A stretch of 64,000 bases of DNA, taken from an uncultured Coriobacteriaceae bacterium. Its GTDB lineage: Bacteria > Actinomycetota > Coriobacteriia > Coriobacteriales > Atopobiaceae. Of this stretch, positions 34,219 to 44,900 are shown in pieces (the stretch's first letter is position 1; each line of letters starts with the position of its first letter). Under the pieces are notes generated by a model. It worked only from the letters and a program-made list of their open reading frames with translations, was not told the DNA's origin and did no database searches. The position numbers and the translations under genes were made by a program. The stretch lies in NCBI GenBank assembly GCA_902777325.1, contig CACYTH010000005.1, forward strand, positions 1 through 64,000. Direction: 5' to 3'.

Positions 34219-34227
34219 ACTATAGCA
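34219..34227 (-). promoter_or_regulatory. Extended -10 promoter of rpsT
   Basis: On the minus strand the sequence reads TGCTATAGT, an extended -10 element, about 70 bases before the rpsT start. No strong -35 box is seen. Confidence 0.55.
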
Positions 34228-34259
34228 CGCCGAGGCCGTTATGCGCTATCATTTCTCGC

Positions 34260-36067
<1,808 letters not shown>

Positions 36068-36071
<4 letters not shown>

Positions 36072-37138
36072 CGTTTGCCCAAGGCGCAGATCCTGCCTCC
36101 ATCCTGCGCGAATGCTCGGACGAGACCGGCCTTGCCCCCGCGGTGAGGCCGTTTCCTCGCGAGGGCAGCCTCGCGGAGCGCCTGGCAGCATGCCCCTTCA
36201 TCATGGCGCCCATGGCTGGCGTGTCCGATGCGGCGTACCGCATGATGGCCCGTGCGGGAGGCGCCGCGCTTGCCTACAGCGAGATGGTGTCGGTGGCGGG
36301 TCTGCACTATGGCGGGGCAAAGACCTGGGAGCTGGTGCTGCCCCATGAGCCAGAGCCTGACATCGCCGTCCAGCTGTTTGGCTCCGATCCCGAGCAGTTC
36401 CGCGAGGCGGCCGCTGCGGTCAGCGAGCGCCTGGGCGAGCGTCTTGTGCTCATCGACGTGAACATGGCCTGCCCGGTGCCCAAGGTCACCAAAAAGGGCG
36501 AGGGCTCCGCGCTGCTGGATGACCCAAGGCGCGCGGCGGCCATCGTGCGGGCGTGCGTTGCCGAGGTGGGCGTGCCGGTCACCGTAAAGATCAGGAGCGC
36601 CCGCAGGACTGGCGAGCCCGAGGTCGCGCCGGAGTTCGCCCGCGCCATGGAGCAGGCCGGCGCCTCTGCGGTGGCCGTGCACGGCAGGACGGCAAGCCAG
36701 ATGTATCGCGGCGAGGCTGACTGGGGCGTGGTGAGCCGCGTGCGCGAGGCGGTCTCGATCGCGGTCATAGGCTCGGGAGACGTGCGTACCGCCCAAGATG
36801 CGGTGCGCATGCTGCGCGAGACGGGCGCGACAGGCGTGATGATCGCACGAGGCACCTATGGCAATCCCTGGGTCTTTAACAACGCGATGCGCATCTGCTG
36901 CGGCGAGGGCCCTGTTGAGCCCACCGTGTCGCAGCGGCTCTCGGCATTTGCCTGTCACGTGCGGCTGCTGGAGGCCACCCAGGCGCACATGGCAAAGGCG
37001 CGCAGCCTCTCCGGCTGGTACCTCCGCGGGGTTCCGAACGCCGCACAGTGGCGCGAGCGCGCGATGCACTGCAAGTCTGTCGAGGAGTACCTCCAGCTGG
37101 GTCAGGCGCTCAACGACCTCTATGGTGACAGGCGATAG
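36068..37138 (+). CDS. dus: tRNA-dihydrouridine synthase
   Basis: Dus reduces uridines in the tRNA D-loop with FMN and NADPH. The 356-residue product has [15 protein letters not shown] at residue 44, [21 protein letters not shown] with the catalytic Cys135, [21 protein letters not shown] and [11 protein letters not shown]. About 40 extra residues lie before the conserved barrel start; the ATGA overlap with lepA supports this start. It fits the DusB-like group of Gram-positive bacteria. Confidence 0.94.
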
Positions 37139-37140
37139 GC

Positions 37141-38394
37141 GTGGCCTCCTTCAGTGCGGACGAGAAGCTCTGGCTTGAGCGTCTCCACCAGCCGTCTGCC
37201 CAGGCGCTCTACCTGCACCTGCCCTTCTGCGCGCGCAAGTGCGCCTACTGCGACTTCAGCTCGTGGGCCACAAAGCCAGAAGACCCCCTGATGGGGGACT
37301 ACGTCGACGCCCTGCGGAGGCACTTGTTCGAGGCAGAGGCCGTGGGGCTTCTGTCTTGCTGCGAGACCATCTACGTGGGTGGAGGCACGCCGAGCTTTGT
37401 CGGGACTCCCCTCGCGCAGCTCGTATGTCATGCACGTGCCATGGCCCCGCACGCGACCGAGGTCTCCTGCGAGGCAAATCCAGACTCTCTCACCAACGAC
37501 CTGCTTGGGCGGCTGCGTGATGCCGGTTGCACGCGTCTCTCGGTGGGGGTCCAGAGCCTGTCCGATGCGGAGCTTACGGAGCTTGGCAGGATTCACTCTG
37601 CCGCCCAGGCACGCGCGCGGCTGAGTGCCGCGGTCAAGGCGGGCTTCGATGTGTCTGCCGACCTCATGTGCGCCATTCCGCTTCAGACCGACGAGAGCTG
37701 GCGGGCGTCGCTTGAGGGCGTCATCGGCTGCGGGGTTGGCCATGTGAGCGTCTACCCTCTGCAGATCGAGGATGGAACACCGCTGGGGGAGCGATACGGC
37801 GCAAGCGAGCCAGCCTTCAACGATCCTGAGGTGCAGGCGCACAGGATGGAGCTCGCACGCGATCTTCTCGCGTCAGCCGGCTTTGGGCGCTACGAGGTGG
37901 CAAGCTACGCGCGCGAGGGCAAGGACTGCAGGCACAACCAGGCGTATTGGACCGCTCGGCCGTATCTGGGCCTGGGAACCGGTGCCAGCTCGATGCTCAC
38001 ACGCGAGGGCTACGAGAGTCTGCGCAAGGTTTGTCCCCAGCTCCCAGAGCCTGACGTTGGAGCGCGGCGCGTGCGTCTGACCTGCATTGACAGGCGTCAC
38101 GAGCTGGCCGCTGCCCGCTCGATGGCAGATCTCCACTTTGACCTCGAGTTTCTCAGTGAGGCTCAGGCTGCCGCCGAAGACCTCATGCTGGGCATGCGGC
38201 TCGTGTACGGCGTGGAGCCGGGGCTGGTTGATCACGCGCGTAGGGTGCTCGCCGAGTCGGAGGTCGACGAGACGCTCGCATGGTGCGAGGCACAGGGCCT
38301 CGTTGCCCGCAAAGGCCTCCGTTGGGTGCCAACGGACAGGGGATGGCTGCTCGGCAACATACTCTATGGCCGCATGTGGGACCTCGCGGACTAG
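37141..38394 (+). CDS. hemW: Radical SAM heme chaperone HemW
   Basis: HemW is a radical SAM protein related to coproporphyrinogen dehydrogenase HemN and is thought to carry heme to target proteins. The 417-residue product has ALYLHLPFCARKCAYCDFSSW with the cluster cysteines C30, C34 and C37, YVGGGTPSF, EANPDSLT, RLSVGVQS and the C-terminal HemN domain. It lacks the extra cysteine (CxxxCxxCxC) that marks true HemN, since Asp38-Phe39 follow C37. It starts at a GTG two bases after dus. The lepA-dus/hemW order is common in Gram-positive bacteria. Confidence 0.93.
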   Translation: MASFSADEKLWLERLHQPSAQALYLHLPFCARKCAYCDFSSWATKPEDPLMGDYVDALRRHLFEAEAVGLLSCCETIYVGGGTPSFVGTPLAQLVCHARAMAPHATEVSCEANPDSLTNDLLGRLRDAGCTRLSVGVQSLSDAELTELGRIHSAAQARARLSAAVKAGFDVSADLMCAIPLQTDESWRASLEGVIGCGVGHVSVYPLQIEDGTPLGERYGASEPAFNDPEVQAHRMELARDLLASAGFGRYEVASYAREGKDCRHNQAYWTARPYLGLGTGASSMLTREGYESLRKVCPQLPEPDVGARRVRLTCIDRRHELAAARSMADLHFDLEFLSEAQAAAEDLMLGMRLVYGVEPGLVDHARRVLAESEVDETLAWCEAQGLVARKGLRWVPTDRGWLLGNILYGRMWDLAD

Positions 38395-38516
38395 CCAAGC
38401 TCCGTTCACAATAGTTGTAGATTCATGTTGCGCCGAATCGAATCTGGCTGCGATGGGTACAATTTTGCCCGTATGTCTGTCGGGGCTCGGGCCCCTTGGC
38501 ACGAAAGCAGTCATCC

Positions 38517-39602
38517 ATGGCCGCAATGAACGAAAAAGACTATTACGCCATCCTGGGCGTCGAGAAGGATGCGACGAGCGAGCAGATTCGCAAGGCCTTC
38601 CAGCAGAAGGCGCGCAAGCTGCATCCTGACGTCAACAAGGAGCCGGACGCCGAGGAGCGCTTCAAGGAGGTCTCCGAGGCCTATGCCGTGCTCTCGGATG
38701 ACGACAAGCGCCGGCGCTACGACGCCATGCGCTCCGGCTCTCCCTTCGGCGGAGCCGCTGGCGGTTATGCCAGCCCCGCAGGTACGGCGGGCTACGGCTC
38801 CTACGACTCGGATCCCTTCGACTGGGGCTTCCCCTTTGGCGGGGCCTACACGAGCCGTCGCACCTCCACCACGCGCTCGCGCGCGTACAACCCCAAGGTC
38901 GGCGCGGACATCGTCTACGATGTCACGCTCGACGACGAGACGGCTGCCAAGGGCACGCGCCGCGGGATCTCGTACCAGCGCTACGCAACCTGCGACGTGT
39001 GCCACGGGCATGGCTCGGTGGAGCACACCCATGCGGTCACCTGCCCGACCTGTGGCGGGACCGGCCGCATGACGGTCGACCTCAGCAGCCTCTTCGGGTT
39101 TGGCGTGATGGAGGTCACCTGCCCCGAGTGCGAGGGGGCGGGAAGGGTCGTCGAGGATCCTTGCGACAGCTGTGGCGGGTCGGGTCGCGTGCTCACGGCG
39201 AGCGAGGTCGTCGTCGACATACCCGCTGACGTTCACGACGGCGACACGGTTCGCGTAGCCGGCATGGGAAACGCCGGCACTAACGGACAGGAGTCCGGAG
39301 ACTTCGTCTGCAGGGTCTCCCGGCCATCGGAGCGCCTGACGAGCGGCCAGAGCTGGGGATGCTGGCTCGTCGGATTCTCGTCCCCCTTCGTCGCGCTCGC
39401 CATCCTCTCGGGCAACATACTCAACGTCTCATTCATGATCTTGGGCCTGTTCGTCGTCGGTCTGGTCATGGTGTTCAAGGACGGCATCAAGACCGCCCGC
39501 GGCTGGCGCAACAACGCCATGAGGGCCTTCTTGAGCGGATTCAACAGCTGTCTGCCCTTCCTGGGCATGATGCTGATGCTGAGCATGTGCATGAGACGAT
39601 AG
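38517..39602 (+). CDS. Membrane-anchored DnaJ-like co-chaperone
   Basis: The 361-residue product has a J domain (residues 5-68 with HPD in LHPDVNKEPDAEERFKEV), a Gly/Ser/Tyr-rich linker and a full DnaJ zinc centre (CDVCHGHG at 159, CPTCGGTG at about 177, CPECEGAG at about 202, CDSCGGSG at about 217). The first part of the client-binding domain follows (VVVDIPADVHDGDTVRVAGMG). At about residue 275 homology to DnaJ stops and two or three hydrophobic segments begin (about 281-320 and 337-358). A normal DnaJ has a second soluble beta-domain there. The ATG at 38517 has no strong ribosome-binding site; the ATG at 38526 is an alternative. A TACAAT box lies at 38458. Confidence 0.85.
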   Translation: MAAMNEKDYYAILGVEKDATSEQIRKAFQQKARKLHPDVNKEPDAEERFKEVSEAYAVLSDDDKRRRYDAMRSGSPFGGAAGGYASPAGTAGYGSYDSDPFDWGFPFGGAYTSRRTSTTRSRAYNPKVGADIVYDVTLDDETAAKGTRRGISYQRYATCDVCHGHGSVEHTHAVTCPTCGGTGRMTVDLSSLFGFGVMEVTCPECEGAGRVVEDPCDSCGGSGRVLTASEVVVDIPADVHDGDTVRVAGMGNAGTNGQESGDFVCRVSRPSERLTSGQSWGCWLVGFSSPFVALAILSGNILNVSFMILGLFVVGLVMVFKDGIKTARGWRNNAMRAFLSGFNSCLPFLGMMLMLSMCMRR

Positions 39603-39648
39603 GCATGCAAGACGCTACGAGCTTTAGAACGTGTCTAGTGGGAGATGT

Positions 39649-40743
39649 GTGATCTTGGAACCAAAGCGGGACTACTACGAGGTGCTTGGCGTCGACAGGG
39701 ACGCGGATGCGAGGACCATCAAGCGGGCCTTTCTCAAGAAGGCGCGCAAGCTTCATCCAGACGTCAACAAGGAGGCAGGCGCCGAGGAGCAGTTCAAGGA
39801 GGTCAACGAGGCATATTCGGTGCTCTCCGATGAGCGGAGGCGCGCCAACTACGACCGCTACGGCGACGCCGAGGGCCCCGGTGGATTTGGTGGCGACTAC
39901 GTCGACATGTCCGACATCTTTGGTGGCGGCTTCAGCGACATCTTCGACTCCTTCTTCGGCGGTGGCCGCGCCTCCGGTGGCGCGCAGCAACGTACGCGTG
40001 GCCGTGACATGGGCATCTCCCTGCGCATCACGCTCGAGGAGGCGGCCGCTGGCTGCAAGAAGACAATCTCCTACGACCGCCTGGCCCCTTGCGACGACTG
40101 CAACGGCTCCGGCGTGGCCGAAGGTGGCCACGAGACCACCTGCTCGCGCTGCAACGGCACCGGCAGGGTGGTCGAGGTCCAGCGGACCATCTTTGGCCAG
40201 ATGCAATCGCAAAGCACCTGCCCCGTGTGCGGCGGTGTGGGCAAGGTCGTGGACAAGCCCTGCGAGACCTGCGGAGGTCAGGGTCGCGCACCAGAGCGCG
40301 AGACCGTCGAGCTCGAGATTCCTGCCGGCATCCATTCCGGTCAGACCGTTCGCGTCGAGGGCAAGGGCGAGGCGGGCATCCGCGGCGACCGCAGTGGCGA
40401 CCTCGTCGCCCGTGTGGACATCGCCGCGCACGAGCGCTACGAGCGTCAGGGAGACGACCTCTTCTGCCAGATAGAGGTTGATGCCTTCGAGGCCATGCTG
40501 GGCACGACCGTCACCATCGACGGCATCATGGATGGCGAGACGGTGGACATCGTGGTGCCGGCCGGCTGCCAGTACGGCCAGCAGGTACGTGCGGAGGGCA
40601 AGGGCATGCCGCGTATGGGCAGCACGGCTCGCGGCAGCGTGATCGCGCTGGTAGACGTGCGCGTGCCTGACGACCTCTCCGACGCGGAGCGCGCCGCCAT
40701 CGGCAAGCTCATGCGCGAGCGCGAGGTGCGCAAGCGTGGCTGA
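39649..40743 (+). CDS. dnaJ: Chaperone protein DnaJ
   Basis: DnaJ is the Hsp40 partner of DnaK: it binds unfolded proteins and stimulates ATP hydrolysis. The 364-residue product is a normal full-length DnaJ with a J domain (HPD in LHPDVNKEAGAEEQFKEV), a Gly/Phe region with FGGDYVDMSDIFGG, four zinc motifs (CDDCNGSG, CSRCNGTG, CPVCGGVG, CETCGGQG) and both C-terminal beta-domains. GGGAG at 39640-39644 points to the GTG at 39649 or the TTG at 39655 as start. It lies downstream of the membrane-anchored paralogue and overlaps mtaB by eight bases. No dnaK, grpE or hrcA is nearby. Confidence 0.94.
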   Translation: MILEPKRDYYEVLGVDRDADARTIKRAFLKKARKLHPDVNKEAGAEEQFKEVNEAYSVLSDERRRANYDRYGDAEGPGGFGGDYVDMSDIFGGGFSDIFDSFFGGGRASGGAQQRTRGRDMGISLRITLEEAAAGCKKTISYDRLAPCDDCNGSGVAEGGHETTCSRCNGTGRVVEVQRTIFGQMQSQSTCPVCGGVGKVVDKPCETCGGQGRAPERETVELEIPAGIHSGQTVRVEGKGEAGIRGDRSGDLVARVDIAAHERYERQGDDLFCQIEVDAFEAMLGTTVTIDGIMDGETVDIVVPAGCQYGQQVRAEGKGMPRMGSTARGSVIALVDVRVPDDLSDAERAAIGKLMREREVRKRG

Positions 40744-42028
40744 GGCCATGGCACGGCCACCGCGCGTGGCGCTCTCCAATCTCGGCTGCCGCGTCAACCG
40801 CGTGGAGCTTGACATGATGGCGCTCGCCTTTCAGGAGGCGGGCTGCGAGCTGACGGATATGCGCGAGGCCGACGCGGTGGTGATCAACACCTGCGCCGTC
40901 ACGGGCGAGGCCGAGGCCAAGACCCGCAAGTCCGTGCGCCATGCCGCCCATCTGCCCCAACGTCCCCTGGTCATGGCCACGGGGTGTGTCGCCAGCCTCT
41001 TTGCTGGCGAGCTTCTCGAGCTTGCGGAAAACGTGGTGGTCGAGGCTGACAAGCGCAAGGTTCCCGAGCGTGTCCTCGCCCAACTGGGGTGGGACGCCCC
41101 CTATGAGGCCATGGGCGCCAGACAGGTGCCTGCGCACGCCACGCCGACCGGCAGGACGCGTCCCGGCATCAAGATCCAAGATGGGTGTGACAACCACTGC
41201 ACCTTCTGCATCGTTTGGAAGGCGCGCGGGCGTTCGCGTTCCGTGGGGGTGGAGGGAGTCCTCGCGGAGGTGCGCGCGGCGCTTGCGCGTGGTGCCCGCG
41301 AGGTCGTGCTCACGGGCATCAACCTCGGCAACTATCGCAGCGAGACGGACGGGCACCCGATCGCGCTGCCAGGGCTCATCGAGCTTATCCTCGAGAAGAC
41401 CGACGTGGGCCGCATCCGCCTGGGCTCCATCGAGCCGCCCGACGTCACGCCAGAGCTCGTCGACGTCATGGCGCGCTCCCATGGTCGCGTGGCCCCCTTC
41501 CTTCATGTCTGCCTGCAGTCTGGCTGCGACAAGACTCTGCGCGAGATGGGCCGCGTCTACGACACCGCGCAGTACGCAAAGGTCGTTGCGGATGCCCGTG
41601 CGGCTCTTCCCGAGCTTTCCTTGGGCTGCGATCTCATCGTGGGATTCCCGGGGGAGAGCGAGCAGGACTTCGCGCAGTCGCTTGCCTTCTGCGAGCAGAT
41701 GGCCTTCTCGCGCATGCACGTGTTCCGCTACTCCCGCCGTCCGGGCACCCCGGCCGCGGCGCGCACCGACCAGGTGCCTGCCGAGACAAGCGCCGCGCGC
41801 AGCGAGCAGATGCTTCGTCTGGCCTCCCGGATGCGCGCCGGGCAGGCGCGCGCCCGCGTGGGCTCCGACGAGCTGGTGGTGGTGCAGCGCAAGGGTATGG
41901 GGGTGAGCGGAGGGCTCTTTGACGTGCTCGTGGATGACGACCTTGCCATCGACGAGCTGGTGCGTGTCCGCGTCCGTGCCGCCCAGGCGGATGGAACCCT
42001 CGACGCGCGCACATCGACTATCATCTGA
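40736..42028 (+). CDS. mtaB: tRNA threonylcarbamoyladenosine methylthiotransferase MtaB
   Basis: MtaB is a radical SAM methylthiotransferase that converts t6A37 to ms2t6A37 in tRNAs decoding ANN codons. The 430-residue product has the N-terminal cluster cysteines in SNLGCRVNRVE, INTCAVTGEAE and ATGCVAS. The radical SAM motif CDNHCTFC uses C151, C155 and C158. LGCDLIVGFPGE and a C-terminal TRAM-like region follow. The start is a GTG inside the end of dnaJ; the ATG at 40748 is an alternative. It is the first of three methylthiotransferases in the window (with rimO and miaB). Confidence 0.93.
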   Translation: MAEAMARPPRVALSNLGCRVNRVELDMMALAFQEAGCELTDMREADAVVINTCAVTGEAEAKTRKSVRHAAHLPQRPLVMATGCVASLFAGELLELAENVVVEADKRKVPERVLAQLGWDAPYEAMGARQVPAHATPTGRTRPGIKIQDGCDNHCTFCIVWKARGRSRSVGVEGVLAEVRAALARGAREVVLTGINLGNYRSETDGHPIALPGLIELILEKTDVGRIRLGSIEPPDVTPELVDVMARSHGRVAPFLHVCLQSGCDKTLREMGRVYDTAQYAKVVADARAALPELSLGCDLIVGFPGESEQDFAQSLAFCEQMAFSRMHVFRYSRRPGTPAAARTDQVPAETSAARSEQMLRLASRMRAGQARARVGSDELVVVQRKGMGVSGGLFDVLVDDDLAIDELVRVRVRAAQADGTLDARTSTII

Positions 42029-42071
42029 GTAATGCAACTTTGACACGGCACGGGCGCTTGCTTGGAGGCAC

Positions 42072-43028
42072 ATGAATCCCACCCACGTCAGAATGACGAT
42101 TCCCGACAGCGTTGACCCCACGGCACTCATGGGTCCCACGGACTCACTTCTCCGCAAGATCGAGGGAGCCTTCGATGCGATGGTCACCGTGCGTGGCTCG
42201 CAGATCAGCCTCATCGGGCCGGCAGATGTGGTCAACCAGCTGACGACGGTCTTCTCGCGCCTCATCTCCATGGTGGAGGCGGGACAGACGCCGGGCGAGT
42301 CCGACGTCGACCTGATAATAGGGCAGGTCACGCATGGCGCGCGGGAGCTGCCCGACCTGAACGACGACATCCTGCTCACCTACCGCGGCAAGGCGCTGCA
42401 GCCCAAGACCGCGGGTCAGAAGCGCTACATCGACTCCATCAGGCGCAACACCATCACCTTTGGCATCGGTCCTGCCGGCACTGGCAAGACCTATCTTGCC
42501 ATGGCGATGGCCGTCGCCGCGCTCAAGCGGCGGGAGGTTGCGCGCATCGTGCTGGTGCGGCCGGTCGTCGAGGCGGGGGAGTCGCTGGGATACCTGCCGG
42601 GTACGCTGCAGGAGAAACTCGACCCATACATCCGCCCGCTCTACGACGCGCTCTTTGACATGACCGACATGGAGCGCGGCAACGCGCTCATCGAGCAGGG
42701 CATCATCGAGATCGCGCCGCTTGCCTTCATGCGCGGCCGCACGATGAACAACGCCTTCGTCATTCTCGACGAGGCGCAGAACACCACGCCCGACCAGATG
42801 AAGATGTTCCTCACTCGTCTGGGCTTCTCGTCAAAGTTCGTAATCACCGGCGATGTCACGCAGCGCGACCTCCTCGGCGTCAACGGGCTCGACGTGGCCC
42901 GTCGCGTGCTCGAGGGGCTGGACGACATCGCCTTCGTCGACCTCGACCGCAACGACATCGTGCGCCACTCGCTCGTGGCGCGCATCGTGGACGCCTACGA
43001 GGCGGACGAGGCAAAGGAGGCGCGCTGA
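42072..43028 (+). CDS. phoH: PhoH-family ATPase
   Basis: PhoH proteins are cytoplasmic ATPases/helicase-like proteins linked to RNA metabolism; the usual partner YbeY is encoded next. The 318-residue product has an N-terminal KH-like region and the ATPase core with GPAGTGKTYLAMAMAV (134-149), VRPVVEAGESLGYLPG, the Walker B FVILDEAQNTTPDQMKMFLTR and VITGDVTQRDL. The ATG at 42072 has TTGGAGG shortly upstream. phoH-ybeY-dgkA-era is a conserved Gram-positive cluster. Confidence 0.94.
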   Translation: MNPTHVRMTIPDSVDPTALMGPTDSLLRKIEGAFDAMVTVRGSQISLIGPADVVNQLTTVFSRLISMVEAGQTPGESDVDLIIGQVTHGARELPDLNDDILLTYRGKALQPKTAGQKRYIDSIRRNTITFGIGPAGTGKTYLAMAMAVAALKRREVARIVLVRPVVEAGESLGYLPGTLQEKLDPYIRPLYDALFDMTDMERGNALIEQGIIEIAPLAFMRGRTMNNAFVILDEAQNTTPDQMKMFLTRLGFSSKFVITGDVTQRDLLGVNGLDVARRVLEGLDDIAFVDLDRNDIVRHSLVARIVDAYEADEAKEAR

Positions 43029-43029
43029 G

Positions 43030-43539
43030 ATGCTGCTGACGATTGACCTGACCTGCGAGGATGGCGCCCAGGCACCCATAGGCGAGGACGAGATCCAGTC
43101 CATCTGCGAGATGGTGCTTGCCGAGGAGGGCGTTACGCGCCCCTGCTACCTATCGCTCTCCATCGTCGGCGACGAGGCGATACGCTCCTACAACGACGAG
43201 TGGCGGGGCATCGATGCCGTGACCGACGTCATATCGCTCGAGTGCGAGCGCCCGGATGACCCCGACCTTGCAGACGGCGAGCCCTGCGAGCTGGGCGACA
43301 TCGTGCTGGCGCCCTCCTACATCGAGGCGCAGTCCGGACGCTACGCCACCACCTTTGCCGACGAGTTCAGGCTCCTGCTCATACATGGCCTGCTTCACCT
43401 GCTTGGTTACGACCACCTTGAGGACGACGAGGCCGAGGTCATGGAGGCGCGCGAGGACGAGCTGGTGCGCCTGGCACACACCGACGCCCCCATAAGCCAC
43501 GTGGTGCTGACGCGTCACAGGGAGGACGAGGACTCATGA
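43030..43539 (+). CDS. ybeY: Endoribonuclease YbeY
   Basis: YbeY is a metal-dependent RNase involved in 16S rRNA 3'-end maturation and ribosome quality control. The 169-residue product has the zinc motif HGLLHLLGYDH with H119, H123 and H129, and the preceding conserved YNDEWRGIDAVTDVISL. AAAGGAGG lies before the ATG at 43030, one base after the phoH stop. Its end overlaps dgkA by four bases (ATGA). Confidence 0.94.
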   Translation: MLLTIDLTCEDGAQAPIGEDEIQSICEMVLAEEGVTRPCYLSLSIVGDEAIRSYNDEWRGIDAVTDVISLECERPDDPDLADGEPCELGDIVLAPSYIEAQSGRYATTFADEFRLLLIHGLLHLLGYDHLEDDEAEVMEAREDELVRLAHTDAPISHVVLTRHREDEDS

Positions 43540-43919
43540 TTCCCGGCACGAACAGCAACCATCCCTCCCTCAAGCGGAGCTTCCTGTTTGCCCTGCAGGG
43601 CATGCGCATCGCCTTCGCGACTGAGCGCAACATCCGCATCATGCTGGGCGGGATGGTCTTTGCCATCGTGATGGGATTGCTTCTGCGCATAGACGCCATC
43701 GGCTGGGCCGTGGTTGCCATCTGCTGCGGGATGGTGCTCTCGACCGAGCTTGTAAACACGGCAATCGAGACGATCGTGGACCTTGTGTCGCCGGAGTTCC
43801 ACCCGCTGGCGGGTCGTGCCAAGGACGTGGCCGCCGCCGCTTCGTGGGTCATCAGCCTCACGGCCGCAGTCGCGGGCCTGATCGTGTATGTGCGGGCGCT
43901 TGTCGCCATGTTTGGATAG
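43536..43919 (+). CDS. dgkA: Diacylglycerol/undecaprenol kinase
   Basis: The 127-residue membrane protein belongs to the DagK family; in Gram-positive bacteria these phosphorylate undecaprenol or diacylglycerol for lipid-carrier recycling. It has three hydrophobic helices, the conserved SFLFALQGMRIAFATERNIRI start, and the active-site helix STELVNTAIETIVDLVSPE followed by AGRAKDVAAAA. It lies between ybeY and era as in many Firmicutes and Coriobacteriia. Confidence 0.93.
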   Translation: MIPGTNSNHPSLKRSFLFALQGMRIAFATERNIRIMLGGMVFAIVMGLLLRIDAIGWAVVAICCGMVLSTELVNTAIETIVDLVSPEFHPLAGRAKDVAAAASWVISLTAAVAGLIVYVRALVAMFG

Positions 43920-43937
43920 AGGACGGAAGGCAGGCAC

Positions 43938-44894
43938 ATGTCTGGCACCAATCTGCAAAACGAGACCGACGCATTGGTCGAGGATACTAACGACACTCCG
44001 TTTACCAGTGGCTTTGTGGCCTTGGTGGGACGCCCGAGCGTGGGCAAGTCAACCCTGCTCAACGCATGCATGGGCGAGAAGGTGGCCATCACCAGTCCCG
44101 TGGCCCAGACGACGCGTCGTCGCCTGCGTGCGGTGGTGAACACCGAGCACTCCCAGCTCGTTATCGTGGACACCCCGGGCCTCCACAAGCCAAAGGACGC
44201 CCTGGGCAAGGAGCTCAATCGCGTGGCCTTGGGCGAGCTTGCCGACGTCGATGCGGTCGCCTTCCTGATCGATGCCACCAAGCCCGTCGGCAGGGGAGAC
44301 CAGTGGGTGGCCAACCACGTTCAGGCGAGCGAGGCCGACTACAAGCTGCTGGTGGTCACCAAGGCCGACATCGCCACGCCCGAGCAGGTGGCATCCCAGC
44401 TCGAGGCCGCCCGCCAGCTGGCGGACTTCGACGGGGAGCTTGTGATCTCTGCAACCGAGGGCTTCAACGTCGACGCCTTCATCTCCCTGGTGTCAGAGCA
44501 TCTCCCCGAGGGCCCCAAGTGGTTCCCTGACGACATGGACATCGACGCCACGGCAGAGGAGCTCGTGGCCGAGTTCGTGCGCGAGAAGGTCCTGCTCAAC
44601 ATGCGTCAGGAGATTCCGCATTCCGTGGGCGTCTTCTGCGACGACATCCAGTGGAGCAAGCACAACCACGCCTCGATCGTCGCCACCATCCTCGTCGAGC
44701 GCGAGAGCCAGAAGGGCATGGTCATCGGCAAGGGCGGTCGCATGATCAAGCGTATCGGCAGCGAGGCACGTCCAGACATCGAGCGTCTGCTTGGCGCCAA
44801 GACGGTCTATCTCGATCTCCAGGTGCGCGTGCAGCCCCAGTGGCGCCGCGATGCCAACGAGATCAGGCGCCTGGGCTACCAGGCCGAGGACTAG
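43938..44894 (+). CDS. era: GTPase Era
   Basis: Era is a GTP-binding protein that helps to mature the 3' end of 16S rRNA. The 318-residue product has the G1 motif GRPSVGKST near residue 31, DTPGLHKP, TKAD and a C-terminal KH domain with GKGGRMIKRIG and YLDLQVRVQPQWRRD. An acidic extension of about 25 residues precedes the G domain. ybeY and era, which act on the same rRNA end, are separated only by dgkA. Confidence 0.95.
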   Translation: MSGTNLQNETDALVEDTNDTPFTSGFVALVGRPSVGKSTLLNACMGEKVAITSPVAQTTRRRLRAVVNTEHSQLVIVDTPGLHKPKDALGKELNRVALGELADVDAVAFLIDATKPVGRGDQWVANHVQASEADYKLLVVTKADIATPEQVASQLEAARQLADFDGELVISATEGFNVDAFISLVSEHLPEGPKWFPDDMDIDATAEELVAEFVREKVLLNMRQEIPHSVGVFCDDIQWSKHNHASIVATILVERESQKGMVIGKGGRMIKRIGSEARPDIERLLGAKTVYLDLQVRVQPQWRRDANEIRRLGYQAED

Positions 44895-44900
44895 CTTCCC

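Noticed and set aside
38395-38516. CIRCE or HAIR heat-shock operator before dnaJ
   Set aside because: Neither the CIRCE inverted repeat nor HspR HAIR boxes are present; only a TACAAT box and a short GGGGC/GCCCC repeat.
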